A stretch of 64,000 bases of DNA from Welwitschia mirabilis (GCA_051453625.1 JBOZIK010000001.1:251268726-251332725), one strand, 5' to 3'; shown: positions 1-12,027, counted from the stretch's first letter. Notes: generated from the letters alone by a model not told the origin. Translations and numbers: made by a program.

Positions 1-1620
1 TTGATGGAATAATCTATGTCAATTGCAAGATAAGGATGTAGGTATACTTACACTCTTATGAGTTTTAGGTTTGATAAAACATTGAAGATGAATACTTAGA
101 ACTTAAAAAACCATAATAGATGTTGCAAAAAACTCCATTACACAAATTAAACCTAGAAGGGACTGGGAAGATAAAAAAAGATAGCTTTCATGTGTTACTC
201 AAAAGAAAAAAATGCTCTCTACTTAGCCCTTATAATGGAAGAATTTAATAGAATAGCTAGATGCAAAACTATACAAGAAATATGAAACGTTNNNNNNNNN
301 NAGGATCCTCTATCATCAAGTGATAAAAACTTCTTATTTAAACAAATTAGTTTGAAAATATGAAAAAAAAATGGAGAAAGAGTACATAAATAATTCACAA
401 GAGTTTCTAACATAGTGAATTTTATATGTGTCATAGGTGAAAATTTTTTAGAGGCCAAGGCAATGCAAAACATTGTCAGATCCTTAAATCTAGAATACAG
501 GCATAAAACAATAGCCATAAAAGAATCAAGAAACTTCAACTCAATGAAGATTAAATAAGCCTATCACTATTCAATGTGGTGATTTAAAAAATAAGCCTAT
601 CACTCTTAAAATAGGTAAAAATACAAGGTAAGATTCAAAAAGAAAATTAAAAGAAGGATCAAATGCAAATAACTCTATGGCTGATGTAGAAGAAAAACTT
701 GCACTCATCACAAGGCAAGTCAAAAGACTTCTCTAATGAAAGAACAATAGGCAAGAGATCTATGAAAAACCATTTAGGTTTCAAGTTAGAGAAAAGTCTA
801 AAGGTAAAACTTATAGTAGCTCTTCACTTTATTCTAAATCAAATATTTTCAAATTAAATTTTGGATTTGTAGAGAATGAGAACACATGGTCTTGAAATGT
901 TCTAGTTCTAAAAAATTATAAGAACAAGCATAAAAGAAGTAATGCAAGAGGAAGAGATCCTTCATCATAGGATCAAATGATGATGAGGACATAATTAAAG
1001 AAGAAACATTTGATCACAAAAAAGTTAATCCATCCTACACAACCACTGTACATATCCAAAAAGAAAATAATGAAAGAAAAGAAGAATCTAAATCAAATAG
1101 TGAAGGTGAAATAGATATGGAACTTTGTAATAAGTATGATTTAATTTTTAAAGAGTTTATTGAGTTGCAAAAGGTATGTTCTGAAATGAAAAAATTATGT
1201 CCTTTCCATGAATTAGTATATGAATAAGAAAGAGGTTCTTACAATAAGTTACCATATCAAAACTTAGCTCTTAAAGCTAAGATTACTAACCTAATGTATG
1301 AACTAAAGCATGTTTAATAAGAACCTGCTAATTCGAAAAGAATTAATGAGAAGTATACCCAAGGAAGAAGACCTTGAACATCATTCTTGGATAATATAGA
1401 AGTCCACATGATAAGAGTGATTTAGTCCATAATGAGTCCTCTACTATTAGTTCAACTTTATTATTCAACATAGCCCATACTCCTATAGGAGATAACAGTG
1501 GGGAATTTTTCATTATGGAGAAAATAATAATGGAACAATGTCACATAAAGGTAAAAGGCCTATAGGTTTTCCTTTTATTAATGGAAAAGTTCCTTTTTAA
1601 ATGAGCGACTAAAATCCAAG
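1..1620 (+). pseudogene. A1 gag relic
   Basis: Degenerate plus-strand gag of the copia UBN2 type. It aligns by eye with the gag of A2 at 24,345-25,431 and 49,189-49,850. Readable pieces include one around 400-530 that matches the A2 segment at 24,790-24,960 (peptides such as TRVSNIVNFICVIGEN and KTIAIKESRNF). A charged, Lys/Glu-rich segment follows at 900-1,200. No CCHC zinc knuckle could be read with confidence. A 10-N gap lies at 292-301. The frame shifts several times and no ORF longer than about 60 residues survives, so no functional Gag is made. Confidence 0.7.
292..301. other. assembly gap, 10 N
   Basis: Short run of N inside the A1 gag relic. Confidence 0.99.
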
Positions 1621-1856
1621 GTATGAGCACATAATCTATACTAATAATATTATATATTATTATTACTATAAATGAAGTAACTATCATTTTAATTATCTAA
1701 TACAATTAAACACTAGATATTACTCTAATAGTACCAAAAGATCAAGAAGTATAGTACAATGTCTTGTGAAGGTTAAACTAAAGAAAATATGAATTCCATA
1801 ATCAAGACCATCTCTCTTAGTTCAAATCATACTACAAGTAGTAAAGAAAAATACAT

Positions 1857-2206
1857 GGTATGTTCACAATGTATGTTGAAGGTATATAATTGAAGATAAA
1901 TCTAAATTTACCACCTTCATAGAGAAAGGAAAAACAGTGATCATGTTTAGAAATAGTATAGAGGTTGCTATTAGAGATATAGAAACTATTAAAGAAGGTA
2001 ATCTACTTAAGGTAAAATAAGTTTTCTTTATAGAAGAATTGTAACATAGTATTCTAAGTGTCAGTTAGTTATGCAATGTAAACTTTTCTATCATGTTTAT
2101 CAAAGATGATTATGCTATCAAATAATATAACTCAAACAAATTTTTGTTTCCTAAAATTAGAAAATATAATATCTATATTAGTACTTTACAAGATATCTCT
2201 AATAAA
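1857..2206 (+). pseudogene. A1 retroviral-type aspartic protease relic
   Basis: Starts with WYVHN, the usual WxxDSG entry to copia proteases, with the catalytic Asp-Ser-Gly no longer readable. It continues with a DKSKFTTF-like block, then a glycine-rich loop region, and ends with the SVSQLCN-like segment that precedes GAG-pre-integrase in copia polyproteins. It matches A2 at 49,944-50,155 position by position. Internal stops and loss of the active-site triad make it inactive. Element B1 starts 6 bases after this segment. Confidence 0.7.
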
Positions 2207-2211
2207 TAAAC
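2207..2211. other. target site duplication of B1, left (taaac)
   Basis: The five bases directly before the first B1 LTR. They differ by one transition from caaac at 12,695-12,699. Both lie in A1 pol sequence. Confidence 0.7.
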
Positions 2212-2692
2212 TATCACATCTATATTTTTTAACTCTAAAGATTTAGCTTAAAAATTTAATTAAAATAATTTTATCATAGAGTCCTTAATCTAGTTTAATT
2301 ATTTCATGTATTTACTTCCTAACTTTCATTAATGTAATTTTATCATGGAAATTTTGTTCTATAATTTCTCACATTTTTTAGTAGTCATAATATTACCCTT
2401 ATTGAAAATTATTATGATTTAATTATGATTCTTATGGTTAAAATTTTATAAATATTGCACTTATATCTAAAATATAGTTTAAATATGGTTTTTGAAAACT
2501 TCTCATTATTGTAATATTTGCATAATGGGCATCACTATTTATTGCTATTATATTAATAAACCCAATGATCTAGTAAGGAATGGAATAAGGGTGTTTACTG
2601 AATATTTACCAAGTTTCACCACCTTGACCACCATCCTTTATGATGTTTTATCTTCATATTCTTATAAACCTTCATATTCCACCAAACATTAC

Positions 2693-2702
2693 TTATAAAT
2701 AA
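2693..2702 (+). promoter_or_regulatory. TATA box of B1 5' LTR
   Basis: ttataaataa, 481 bases into the LTR. The same box sits at the matching place in the second LTR (11,098) and in the minus-strand relative B2 (62,033-62,042), so it is the conserved LTR promoter. It would drive the element, not a host gene. Confidence 0.65.
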
Positions 2703-3319
2703 GATCTTTTGCCCTCTTTTTCCTCACTTTTATTTTTGGAAAAGCCTTCGCTATTGAATCTTGGAACTTGAATAAGCCTTTGAACCTTTAAGCCTTGGAA
2801 TTTTTGAGAGCTCTTAAATCTTTATTTTTATTCACATATGGTTTATGGTCTTCCTTCTTATTCTTTTATGGTTCTTATAGTCTTTCATTGTACTATTGTA
2901 TGGTTTTTGGTTCATCAAATCCTTTCTTATATGATTTATGATTTTTTAATCCCTTTCTTATATGGTTTTATGGTCTTCATTTAATTATTATATAGTTTCT
3001 ATGGTTTTCATATCATTCTTCTATGGTTATAATTCATTCTTACTTCTTTGTTTATGTTTTTCTTATAAGAATTCCTTTTCATATCTCTATTGTATTTGTC
3101 TTTTTTAAAAATATTGGTAATAAGTATAGACATATGTGATGTTGATACTGAATATATGCATTTCTAGATATAAATATTAGCTTCTATTACTTCTACTTAA
3201 TAAGAATTTTTTAAATCCAAATCCAAGTTATTTTGTTGAGGGATTAAGTTCCATTTGTATGCCCCTATCATTCCTCTCTCAATTTCTTGATTTCTTGTAA
3301 TCTTATGGAAATGAGTATT

Positions 3320-3510
3320 CCATAGATCGTTGAATGAGGTAGTGAAATGTGAGAATCCACAGATCAATTAATAAGGTAGTGGAATTGATTAATTGAACCA
3401 CAAATCACTGAATAAGTTAGTGGACTTCACAAATCACCAAATGAGGTAGTAGAGTAAGAGAAAATGAAAACATTACATGAGATCCATAGATTACTTGATG
3501 AGGTAGTAGA
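3320..3510 (+). repeat. tandem sub-repeat in B1 5' LTR
   Basis: About five degenerate copies of a unit resembling cacagatcaccaaatgagg followed by tagtgga, spaced 25-55 bases apart. The same array occurs at 11,799-12,027 and, inverted, at 61,440-61,680. It therefore belongs to the family's LTR. Confidence 0.75.
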
Positions 3511-4170
3511 AGAAACTTAAAAATTTAAGGAAATTTTATAAATTGATTATTCTCATTTCATGACCATAAGGTTGTTATTCTTATGATAATACTTATCTCT
3601 TGAAGTTCTTCTTTTGCCTTACCTATCCTAATATGTGAAAAAACCAATCTTATCTTACCTTATCATGGATCATACTGGGAACTATGAAGGTCATAGTTCT
3701 TACATCATGCTATTTATGTTTAACAGCTAGTTGAGTAAATCATAAAGAAAAGCTAATTTGTCTTGTCAAGGAGGTTGTTTGGAACTATTGATTTTTTAGC
3801 TTATGAAAATTGTTAAAATAAAGTGATTTATTTATTCTTGTAACTTGTAATCTATTATTCCTTATGGTTGACTTTTGAGATATAATGTCAATATGATATT
3901 TGTGCTATTCTAAAAATAAAGAGGTGTTTTTTTTCTCTTATATTTAGACATTATGTAAGTTATTTATCTTCTTCACCTTCAAAAGTTACTTAAGGATTTT
4001 TTTTTTGTGGCATGCATATAGATTTAATTAAGAAATGTTAGCTTAAATAATTAATAAAAACTTTGTGGAAGTTTAAGCTCATAGTTTTCATTTAAAAACC
4101 TAATACATCTCATTTAGTATTATTAGAGCTACATGAAGTTTTTAAGTGTAAAGTTTGAGACATTACAATT

Positions 4171-4182
4171 TGGTATCAGAGT
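4171..4182 (+). promoter_or_regulatory. B1 primer binding site (tRNA-iMet type)
   Basis: tggtatcagagt, 11 of 12 bases matching the usual plant TGGTATCAGAGC complementary to the 3' end of initiator tRNA-Met. It begins 3 bases after the LTR. This fixes the plus orientation of B1. Confidence 0.8.
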
Positions 4183-5399
4183 ACTAGGTTACAATTTCAT
4201 TGAGTGTAGTTATTATGAAGTAATTATACATTTGACATTAAAGCCTAACTTAGTAATCCTAATAGGTGTAGTCATTATGAATTTGTTATAAGACCCTAGG
4301 TTGTGATTTCACTAAGCATAGTTATTATGAAAGCATTAGAAATTAATGTGGTTTAGCTATAATGTATGACCTTTTTATATGAGAGAATAATGTAGAGATC
4401 TTTTTTAAATTTCCATGGATATAATACTAGAAAATAATGTAAAATATAGCCTTCAATAAAAATCCCTACTTCTGATTTTTAACATACAACCATTATTAAT
4501 AGAACATGGAAAATAAAGATGACCGTTATGTGTGAAGATTTTCCATATTTATTTACCTTTCCATATTCAAAAGTTGCTCCTTCATATATGACATTATTAC
4601 TAGAAATAATAGTTATAAAAAGGCTTATTAGTATTTTGCATCTAGTACATCAAGGTAGCTATTCCAAACATAGAATCTTTAAGAAAAGTATTCCTATGCA
4701 AGCTTAGCTTGAGTTTTATATATATATAAGACAATAAATAAATAAAAACTGTAGATAACAAAACTATGCACAATGAATAACATAAGCCAAAAAATATTCC
4801 CATGGCTAAAGATATGGTAATTAGTTAAAAGTACTCTACCTATATTTCTATATCAGAAACCATTTGCAAATTGGTAAGCTAATATCAATATGCTTACACA
4901 TTATGCATATACAATACGACTTGGTTCGGACTCTTCTATTTATTTTAAGCATATTCTTAGAAAAGTCCTCATACCCACATAAAGGAATAACAAGATGCAA
5001 GAAAATAAGAACTTCAGTTGGCTACTTCAACCTTAGCATAAAAACAAATTACTTAAGAAATAAAATAAAAATGAATAGTCTATGTAATTCAGCATGTAGA
5101 AATTGTAGGTACTAAGATAAATAAAAAACTGCAAAATCTTAATAATACATGTCGAACATCAATCTAGAAAAAAGAAGACTAACTAAATAAAGTTTTATCA
5201 AGTAACAAAGTTTTATCAAGAAATAAATTTTTACAAAGTTTACTTGGGATTAGATTGAGAACAACATCAAATCTGAGATTTCCATTTGATAAACAAAGAT
5301 ACATGTTATATAGAACCCCATTTTACTAGAAAAGAAAAATTCTTGAATTTTTCACTATTTATAATAGAATGGTATTGATTAATTCTAAGAAGAGAATCT

Positions 5400-5930
5400 T
5401 ATCATTATCATCCCTATAACGATTATAGTTTGTACTAATGACTGATAACCATGCATTTTTACATCCAATAATGCATATCCTTATCACCAATCATGTTTAT
5501 GTATATCCAAAAGAAAGAGAGAATCCATCAAGTATATGTTTAGAGCTAGGTTCCAAACACTAGGTTTTACAAAATTATTTTCATCTCTTTTAATCCATTA
5601 TATCAAGAATTTCAAACTTTAAATACCTTTTAATTATGAAAGATACTCAAATATTTTCTTAAAAGTCTTTTAAATCCATATAAGTCTCCATTATTAATAA
5701 GAAGAATCCAAAATACCTTTAGAATCATAAATATTTATTAAAGATTTTCAACATTCATATGACTTCTGCAAATATATTAATCTTGTAACATTACCAAAGT
5801 TTTAAGAAAGAGCATTCAGATTCTTATAACTTTTAAGCACCTCGAAATACTTAAGATCTCCAAAATTGTTAGAAAGGTTTGAAGCATTTTACAGTTCTAC
5901 ATCTCATTTGAATTGTTTTGGAAAGGTATT
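5400..5930 (-). pseudogene. possible leucine-rich-repeat relic of an NBS-LRR gene
   Basis: Read on the minus strand, one frame gives leucine-rich peptides with the spacing of plant NBS-LRR C-terminal repeats. Examples are LEILSISRCLKVIRI, then LKTLVMLQD and YICRSHMNVENL, then LKVFWILLINNGDLYGF. The pattern is L-x-x-L-x-I-x-x-C followed by another L-x-x-L-x-x-L-x-I-x-x-C-like unit. Stops break the frame at least seven times. The AT-rich base composition alone yields many Leu and Ile codons, so chance is a real alternative. It lies inside B1 and points opposite to the possible NBS-LRR fragment at 7,560-8,200. Confidence 0.3.
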
Positions 5931-7108
5931 CAAGCCATTCATTAAATGTTAATACCAACATTTTTAAGTTTAAAAGGTTTTTAAAACCAAATAGAATCCT
6001 ATTATCCTTAATTATATTCTATGTAGTGCTTATTTCACAATACTTATGAAGTCATAGGTAACGCTAATGCACAAATACCAATTATGAATCTACTTAAAAG
6101 GAAGAAAAATAGTGGAAGATCAATTGTGTTAATTTGAATTTGTTTTATGTGGGTTGATATTTAGACTAGTTGTTTTATTTATTCATTATTTAGGTTTGTT
6201 TATTATTTAAGAAATTGAAGTGGTAGGGGCAACATGTGATAAGAAGAGAATCCTAGATTGATAGATAATTTAAGATTTTAGGTTTATTAGAATTGTAATC
6301 TTAGTTTAGAAAGTCTTATAACATGTATTTTCTAGGGTTTGATATTTCTTTATTTAATAAGAAATATAAAACCACTACTGTCAAGCCTTTTTAGCCATTA
6401 ACACTGTTGTCGCTCATAAGAAAATAATAAATTCTTTATTTTCTAAAGTGAAGAAATCAAGATAATAATCTATTGACCAATATTTTATATTTTAATATAA
6501 CTATTTGGGATCAACATGAATAACCATATCTCTAGGGTACCAATATGAATCTTTGAAAGAAACCTTTAGAATTGTAAATCTTAGTGAATTTTCAACCCAT
6601 TTTCTCCATTAAGTCTTGTCAATCCTTCTTTTCTTTCCCTGTTTTCTTGATTGGAAACATAATATCATTTGATGGATGGTGTGGAATCTCTAAATAGAAT
6701 ATGTTCTTACATTTGTAATCATTTGGAATTTGATTCAATAATAGATGAATTACAGACATTACGTCACAAATGTAATTTACATGCTTTAAAATTTGTATTG
6801 CAAATGCAAACTACTAATGCATTATTGATTATAAAAATATAAAAATATAAAAACATCTAGAGAGTTACAAGAATAAAAGAACATTCATTTTTCTAATTTG
6901 AAGATTAACAAGAAGAGCATCAAAATTTCTTATGTCAAAGTATAAAAAGAAATGGATAGATTACCTTTGAGTGTCAAGGAAGCCATTCTCATGCTTGTAA
7001 CTTTGGGTTTTAAGCAAATCTATTATTATTTTCCACCAGAAGATGAAATGCATTAACCATTGGATCATAAACTACTAAGACATCTCATTTAATTTCATTC
7101 AAACAATA

Positions 7109-7132
7109 AAAGGAGGATTTATGTCCTCCTTT
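7109..7132. repeat. perfect short inverted repeat
   Basis: aaaggagga and tcctccttt form a 9-bp perfect stem with a 6-base loop. No function is evident; it stands out for its GC content in this AT-rich interior. Confidence 0.5.
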
Positions 7133-7559
7133 CTTATCTAGCTTTTAGCTTTTCTCAATTCACTTTCTAAGCCACTACTCCTGATCCATCATGGACTCCT
7201 CCTTATTCTCTTATGGTTATGGATCCATGTCTAAGTAATAATTATTAATGATTATACCACCATAGATACATCGCTATAAGACACATCCTCTAACTCTATC
7301 CAATTTTAGTTGCACTTTAAAAAGATTTACTAATGTCCTTAAAAGAATACCATGTTTTGAAAACCATCAAAGATGAGTGGATTGGAGAATGAATCTATTG
7401 TGGACTATCAACTATGAAAAGAAGGTTATAAGGCATACTACTTATTATTTTTTTAGTGTAGAACAAACAAAAAAATTCATTTAAGGATTTGTAAAATGAA
7501 AAGAAAGAAAAAGTTTTAACAACAAGTTCATATCACCCTTAACATGTTTGGTTTTCGAG

Positions 7560-8200
7560 CTATAATAGATCCAATGAGAATGGTAAAAGAGATTGTAAAA
7601 AGATCTACCTCTTAGTATAATCACAATAACTAGACTTTGAGTCATAAAGATCCCTAGCAGTATAGGTAATTGTTGTAGTACTTCAAGGATTCAAAGTTAG
7701 ATAACTTTGCATCTGTAGTAGTAATACTTAGATATCAAGTGCTACTACTTGCACATAAATTTTGCTTTTCATTCATGAATCTTTTTGAAAGGATTTTAAT
7801 ATTTTAATTATAGAATGATATTATGATGAAAATTTTAATGCTTTGTGCAAAATTAAAAATGAAAGTGAAGAGATTTGGACTTAGCTTTACTCAAGATGTC
7901 TACTTGAATCACAAGGATTTTTGCATGTAAAAATGCATGAGATAATCTATGATTTTGCTATTAAGCATGTAATGAAGGATCACTCAGAAAATAATTTGCA
8001 AAAGCAAAAGTTAAATTTGAAGAATATCACTAATAAATGTAAAGATTGGATATAATCTTGCTCACATGAATAATTAAAATGTTATCAAACTACTAGGTAA
8101 AATTTCATTAGAAATTCTAATAAATGTTAGAGCATTATACATGCTAAATATTTGTGGCTACTTGAATATTTTAAGCCCTTGAAATGAAGGTTTAATTATC
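7560..8200 (+). pseudogene. possible NBS-LRR (disease-resistance type) relic inside B1
   Basis: A plus-strand frame around 7,890-7,960 reads FLHVKMHEIIYDFAIKHVMK, close to the MHD-motif region at the end of NB-ARC domains (K-M-H-D-hydrophobic-hydrophobic-x-D-x-A). Just before it is a CLLES-like segment, as is usual upstream of that motif. About 180 bases downstream another frame gives ISLEILINVRALYMLNICG, similar to a first LRR after NB-ARC. Around 7,610-7,700 a SLAV-VIVVVLQ segment could be a decayed GLPLA motif. Frames differ and stops are many. If real, it is a captured or pre-existing gene fragment where retrotransposon genes are expected. Resemblance is by eye only. Confidence 0.33.
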
Positions 8201-9730
8201 TTCTCTGACTTCTTTAAGTTATAATAGACCATCTATAAAATAGCTCTTAAGCTACGATTATAAACATTAGCTTATTCATACTGAAAGAAATAATTGAATT
8301 ACATCAAAATGCCTGCAATAGATATTAAAAACAAGAAAGGTTCTATGAAATTAATTTCTAATATTTCATGTAAGCAATATTTTGTCTTGGATTGTGAAAT
8401 TAATGTAGAAATAAATGGATCATCTACATTACCATCTAGAATTTTTGGAATGTGAAAACCCTAACTTAGGGAAGGATTTGTGATTAACTCATCTAGGATT
8501 TTTGATAAACCAAATGAGGTTTATGTAAATAGCAATAATAAGCTTAATGCCCTTGAAGATGATGATGCTACTTAATTTAAAAAACAACATATGGAATAAG
8601 AATCCAAAATATGAAGTTAACAATAAATAAAGTGTTGAACACAATAGAGAAACTCCTAGTTCTTGTAATTAAAGGAAATTGATTATTTAGTTCTTGTAAC
8701 TGAAGATGAATAAGCCATCATTAAGAAGTTTTATGGAATCGAAGGTAGCATTATTCAATACTTCTATTCTAAAGAACATTATGGCTTTAAACATGGAAAT
8801 TCACAATGAAAGAGTGTATTTTGCAATGAATTCAGTTAGGAATTTATGAAAAATTAAATGATGAGAAGGATTTTGAAAATATACTTTGAAAATTCTTCTC
8901 TAATGGATTAATGTAAAAGGAAACATTAAGAGAAATTATGAAGCTCACTAAGGAATTTGTAGATCTATAACTAAAGTGTGTACATAAATGAAGAATTTAT
9001 AAATTATTAAAATAATATAGCTACTAATCAAAGGATAAAAACAACATTGTGTGTATGATATTGTGCATGCTAGCACACATAAGAATGTAATCATATGAGT
9101 GGAAAAAGGCCATCAATATTATTGGAAAAGTTTCAAAGTATGAGAAAAGTAAATCTTTTTATGATCTAGTGTTCCATATTAATTCCATGAAGTTCTATAT
9201 TCTTAGTTGAGCTAAATGCTAAAAAAACACACCCAAAAAATTATATCTAAGCTTAAATAAAATAAAAGCGTATTCAAAGTTATTGATATTGTAAATGATG
9301 TTATGCATATCTAGAAAATTTTATCTTAGTCTTATGTTTTGTACAATACAGTTGTGTATAAATAGAGACTAGTTGACTATCAAAATTGCATTTGCTTTGT
9401 AAATATTCTTTATTAATTTAATTTTGTTATCATTTTTTAGATAAAGAAAAAAATATTTGGTTTTTGAAACTAGTTGTGGAAGTTACTTAAGGTACGCTTT
9501 TCTTTTTCTTTTTTTTTTTGAGAAGTTAAGGCCTAGCATTAATGATTACTTAAAGTATGATTACCATTATTTTAATCAAGAACACATGCTTACATGCCAT
9601 TCTCCTAACCCCAAACTATTATTTAGCAATATATATGTTAAGTGTATATATATGTTTGATTAATTATTATAATTCTTTACCTAGTATTTGCTTATTTATT
9701 AATATTGACAATCTCATCCATAGTTCTTTA
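8200..9730. other. B1 interior, middle: nothing recognised
   Basis: AT-rich sequence without recognisable domains on either strand. A TATA-like element (gtgtataaatagagac near 9,352-9,367) followed by AT-rich, polyadenylation-like sequence suggests an LTR fragment, but no second copy was found. Confidence 0.4.
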
Positions 9731-10000
9731 AATTATTTCCTTGGTAAATTTATAACTTTTGGAATTAATTTATACATTTTATCCTTGACTTGTTTAGCTT
9801 TATAGTGTTACATTATACATATTAATTTGATTGAAAACTCAACTAGAAGCATCAAAGAGGCATTGAAAGAAGCACACAACAAGGTAGTGTAGAGTGAAAG
9901 AGATTTATAATTTATGATTTAGGCTTGAAGGATTTCTAAATAACATTGTTAGAAGTAAATACCACAGTTTGGAGTGAGAGATTATTGTATCACAATATTT
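9730..10000 (+). pseudogene. B-family conserved interior segment near the 3' LTR
   Basis: This stretch aligns with the reverse complement of 63,300-63,560 in B2, sharing blocks such as tcaaagaggcattgaaag and ttaggcttgaag. One frame reads IKEALKEAHNK, which faintly resembles the segment linking the integrase core to its C-terminal domain in chromoviruses. The reading frame is broken in B1; in B2 a 69-codon ORF survives. Conservation between two copies is seen directly; the integrase identity is a guess. Confidence 0.45.
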
Positions 10001-10613
10001 GATTTTACAATTTTGGATTTAAAGTCTAAACTTATTTTGGTTTTACTCAATCAAGGATGTCATTTAGATATTTGGGCATTTGAAATTAAATGACTTTTAA
10101 TCATTTGTAAGTATATTCAACTTAGTTCTTAGAAATTCTTTGCAAAAGCAATTATGTAGTCCTTATCTAGCCTTTCATGAGAGATATACTAGTTCACAAC
10201 ATTTTCCCTAATCAAGTAAGCATTATAACCTTAGGAAATAGGAAACATTGAAATTTTATGTATAGCAAAAGAGTTTTTGATAAACATTGAAGTTGAAAAA
10301 CATATATAATACAACCTTTAGAGAGCATATACTATGAAGTCAAGATGAAGAAAGAAGAGAAATTCTAGAGACTTGATCATTCCAGACACAAGAGATAATT
10401 GGTGTTATCATGATGATCAATATCTTTGATTAGCAAACATGTAGACAATATTTTAATTTATTCAACAATTTATATGGCATTAAAGGAAGATAAATTCAAC
10501 TTTAATATAGTGATTAGGAGAGATAAAAGTAGAAGCTACTTGAAAATATAAAAGAGATGTATTGTAGTAAAGAATTAAGCTTTCTTATTCAAGTTTTGAG
10601 GATGAAACTTTAT

Positions 10614-10627
10614 AAGGGATGGAGAAG
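10614..10627 (+). promoter_or_regulatory. B1 polypurine tract
   Basis: aagggatggagaag, 13 of 14 bases purine, abutting the TG of the second LTR, as expected for the plus-strand primer. The matching site in B2 is at 62,512-62,528 on the minus strand. Confidence 0.8.
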
Positions 10628-11097
10628 TGCCACATCTAGATTTTTCAAGTTTAAAGATTTAACTTAAAAATTTAATTAAAATAATTTTATTATAGAATCC
10701 TCAATCTAGTTTAATTATTGCATGTATTTAATTCCTAACTTTTATTAATGTAATTTTATCATATAAATTTTATGCTATAATTTCTCACATCTTGTAGTAG
10801 TTATAATATTTCTTGTTGAAAATTCTTATGATTTAATTATGATTCTTTTGGTTAAAATTTTGTAAATGTTACCCTTATATTTGGAAAATAGTTTTTTAAA
10901 AATTTCTCATTATTTTAATATTTGCATGATGGACATCGCTAGTTATTGTTATGATATTAATGCAATTAGTGGCTTGGAAAGAAATGGAATAAGGGTGGTT
11001 ACTAAATATTTACCAAATTTCGCCACCTTGACCATCCTAATTTAAGATGTTTTATCTTCATGTTTTCATGACCCTTTGTATTTAATCAAACTGTAGC

Positions 11098-11107
11098 TAT
11101 AAATAAG
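11098..11107 (+). promoter_or_regulatory. TATA box of B1 3' LTR
   Basis: tataaataag at the position equivalent to 2,693 in the 5' LTR. Confidence 0.6.
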
Positions 11108-11798
11108 ACCCTCTTCCTCCTTTTCCCTCACATTTTTTTGTGGAGAAGCCTTCACTACCAAATCTTGAAACTTGGATAAACATTTAAAACTTCAAGACTT
11201 GGAATCTTTGAGAGTTCTGAAATCCTTATTTTTATTCAAGTATGATATATGATATATGATCTTTTATCTTATTCTTTTATGTTTTTTATTTCTTTCATTA
11301 CACTCTTATATGATTTTTGATTCTTTGAATCCTTCCTCATATGGTTTATGGTTCTTATTTCCTTCATTACACTCTTATAGGATTTTTGGTTCTTTGAATC
11401 CTTTCTCATATGATTTATGGTTCTTTAATTCCTTTCTTATATGGTTTTATGGTCTTCATTTAATTCTTATATGGTTTCTATGATTTTCATATCATTCTTG
11501 TATGTTCTAGTCCATTATTGCTTCTTTGTTCATATTTTTCTTGTAAGCATTTCTTGTTGTATTTCTGTTATATTTGTCTTTCTTAAAAATATTGCTAATG
11601 AAGCTAAACATATGTAATGTTAATACTAAATAGATGCATTTCTAAATATAAATCTTAGCTTCTACTACTTTTGCTTGACAAGACTTTTTTGAATTCAAAT
11701 CTAAGTTTTTTTGTTGAGGGTTTAAGTTCCATTAATATACCCTTCTCATTCCTCTCTTGATGGTATTAGTTTCTTTTAATCTTATGGAAATGAGTATT

Positions 11799-12027
11799 CC
11801 ACATATTGTTGAGTAAGGCAGTGAAATGTGATAACCCACAAACTGTCAAATGAGGTAGTGAAATATGCGAATTCACAAACCATTGAATGAGGCAGTGGGA
11901 TTGATTAACTGATCCATAAATCACCAAATGAAGTAGTGGATATTGTAGATCACCAAAGGAGGCAGTAAAGTGAGAGAATATGGAAATATTATATGATATC
12001 CATAGATCACCAATTGAGGTAGTAGAA
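11799..12027 (+). repeat. tandem sub-repeat in B1 3' LTR
   Basis: Five to six degenerate units of the type atcaccaaatgaggcagtgg, matching the array in the 5' LTR. Confidence 0.75.

Larger units (their letters stand above)
2212..4167 (+). repeat. B1 5' LTR
   Basis: Begins tatcacatct and ends cattaca. It aligns along its length with 10,628-12,694. It holds a TATA box at 2,693, a region of repeated tatggtt words at 2,835-3,030, a five-fold tandem array at 3,320-3,510, and a T-run near 3,990. Several short ORFs here come from AT-rich LTR sequence and are not genes. Confidence 0.88.
4183..7540. other. B1 interior, left part: no readable gag-pol
   Basis: AT-rich sequence right after the PBS, where gag and protease would be expected. 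I found no zinc knuckle, protease, RT or RNase H motif in any frame. The first 200 bases contain three imperfect copies of gtagttattatgaa. A possible LRR-like stretch is read on the minus strand at 5,400-5,930. 6,120-6,420 looks LTR-like (promoter-like and polyadenylation-like AT blocks) but has no partner in the window. Confidence 0.5.

Noticed and set aside
6120-6450. Possible solo LTR with promoter-like and polyadenylation-like blocks
   Set aside because: Looks like an LTR by composition, but no second copy or target duplication was found in the window.
11256-11483. 75-codon Leu/Phe/Ser-rich ORF
   Set aside because: Falls in tatggtt-type repeated LTR sequence of B1; the equivalent place in the other LTR has stops.
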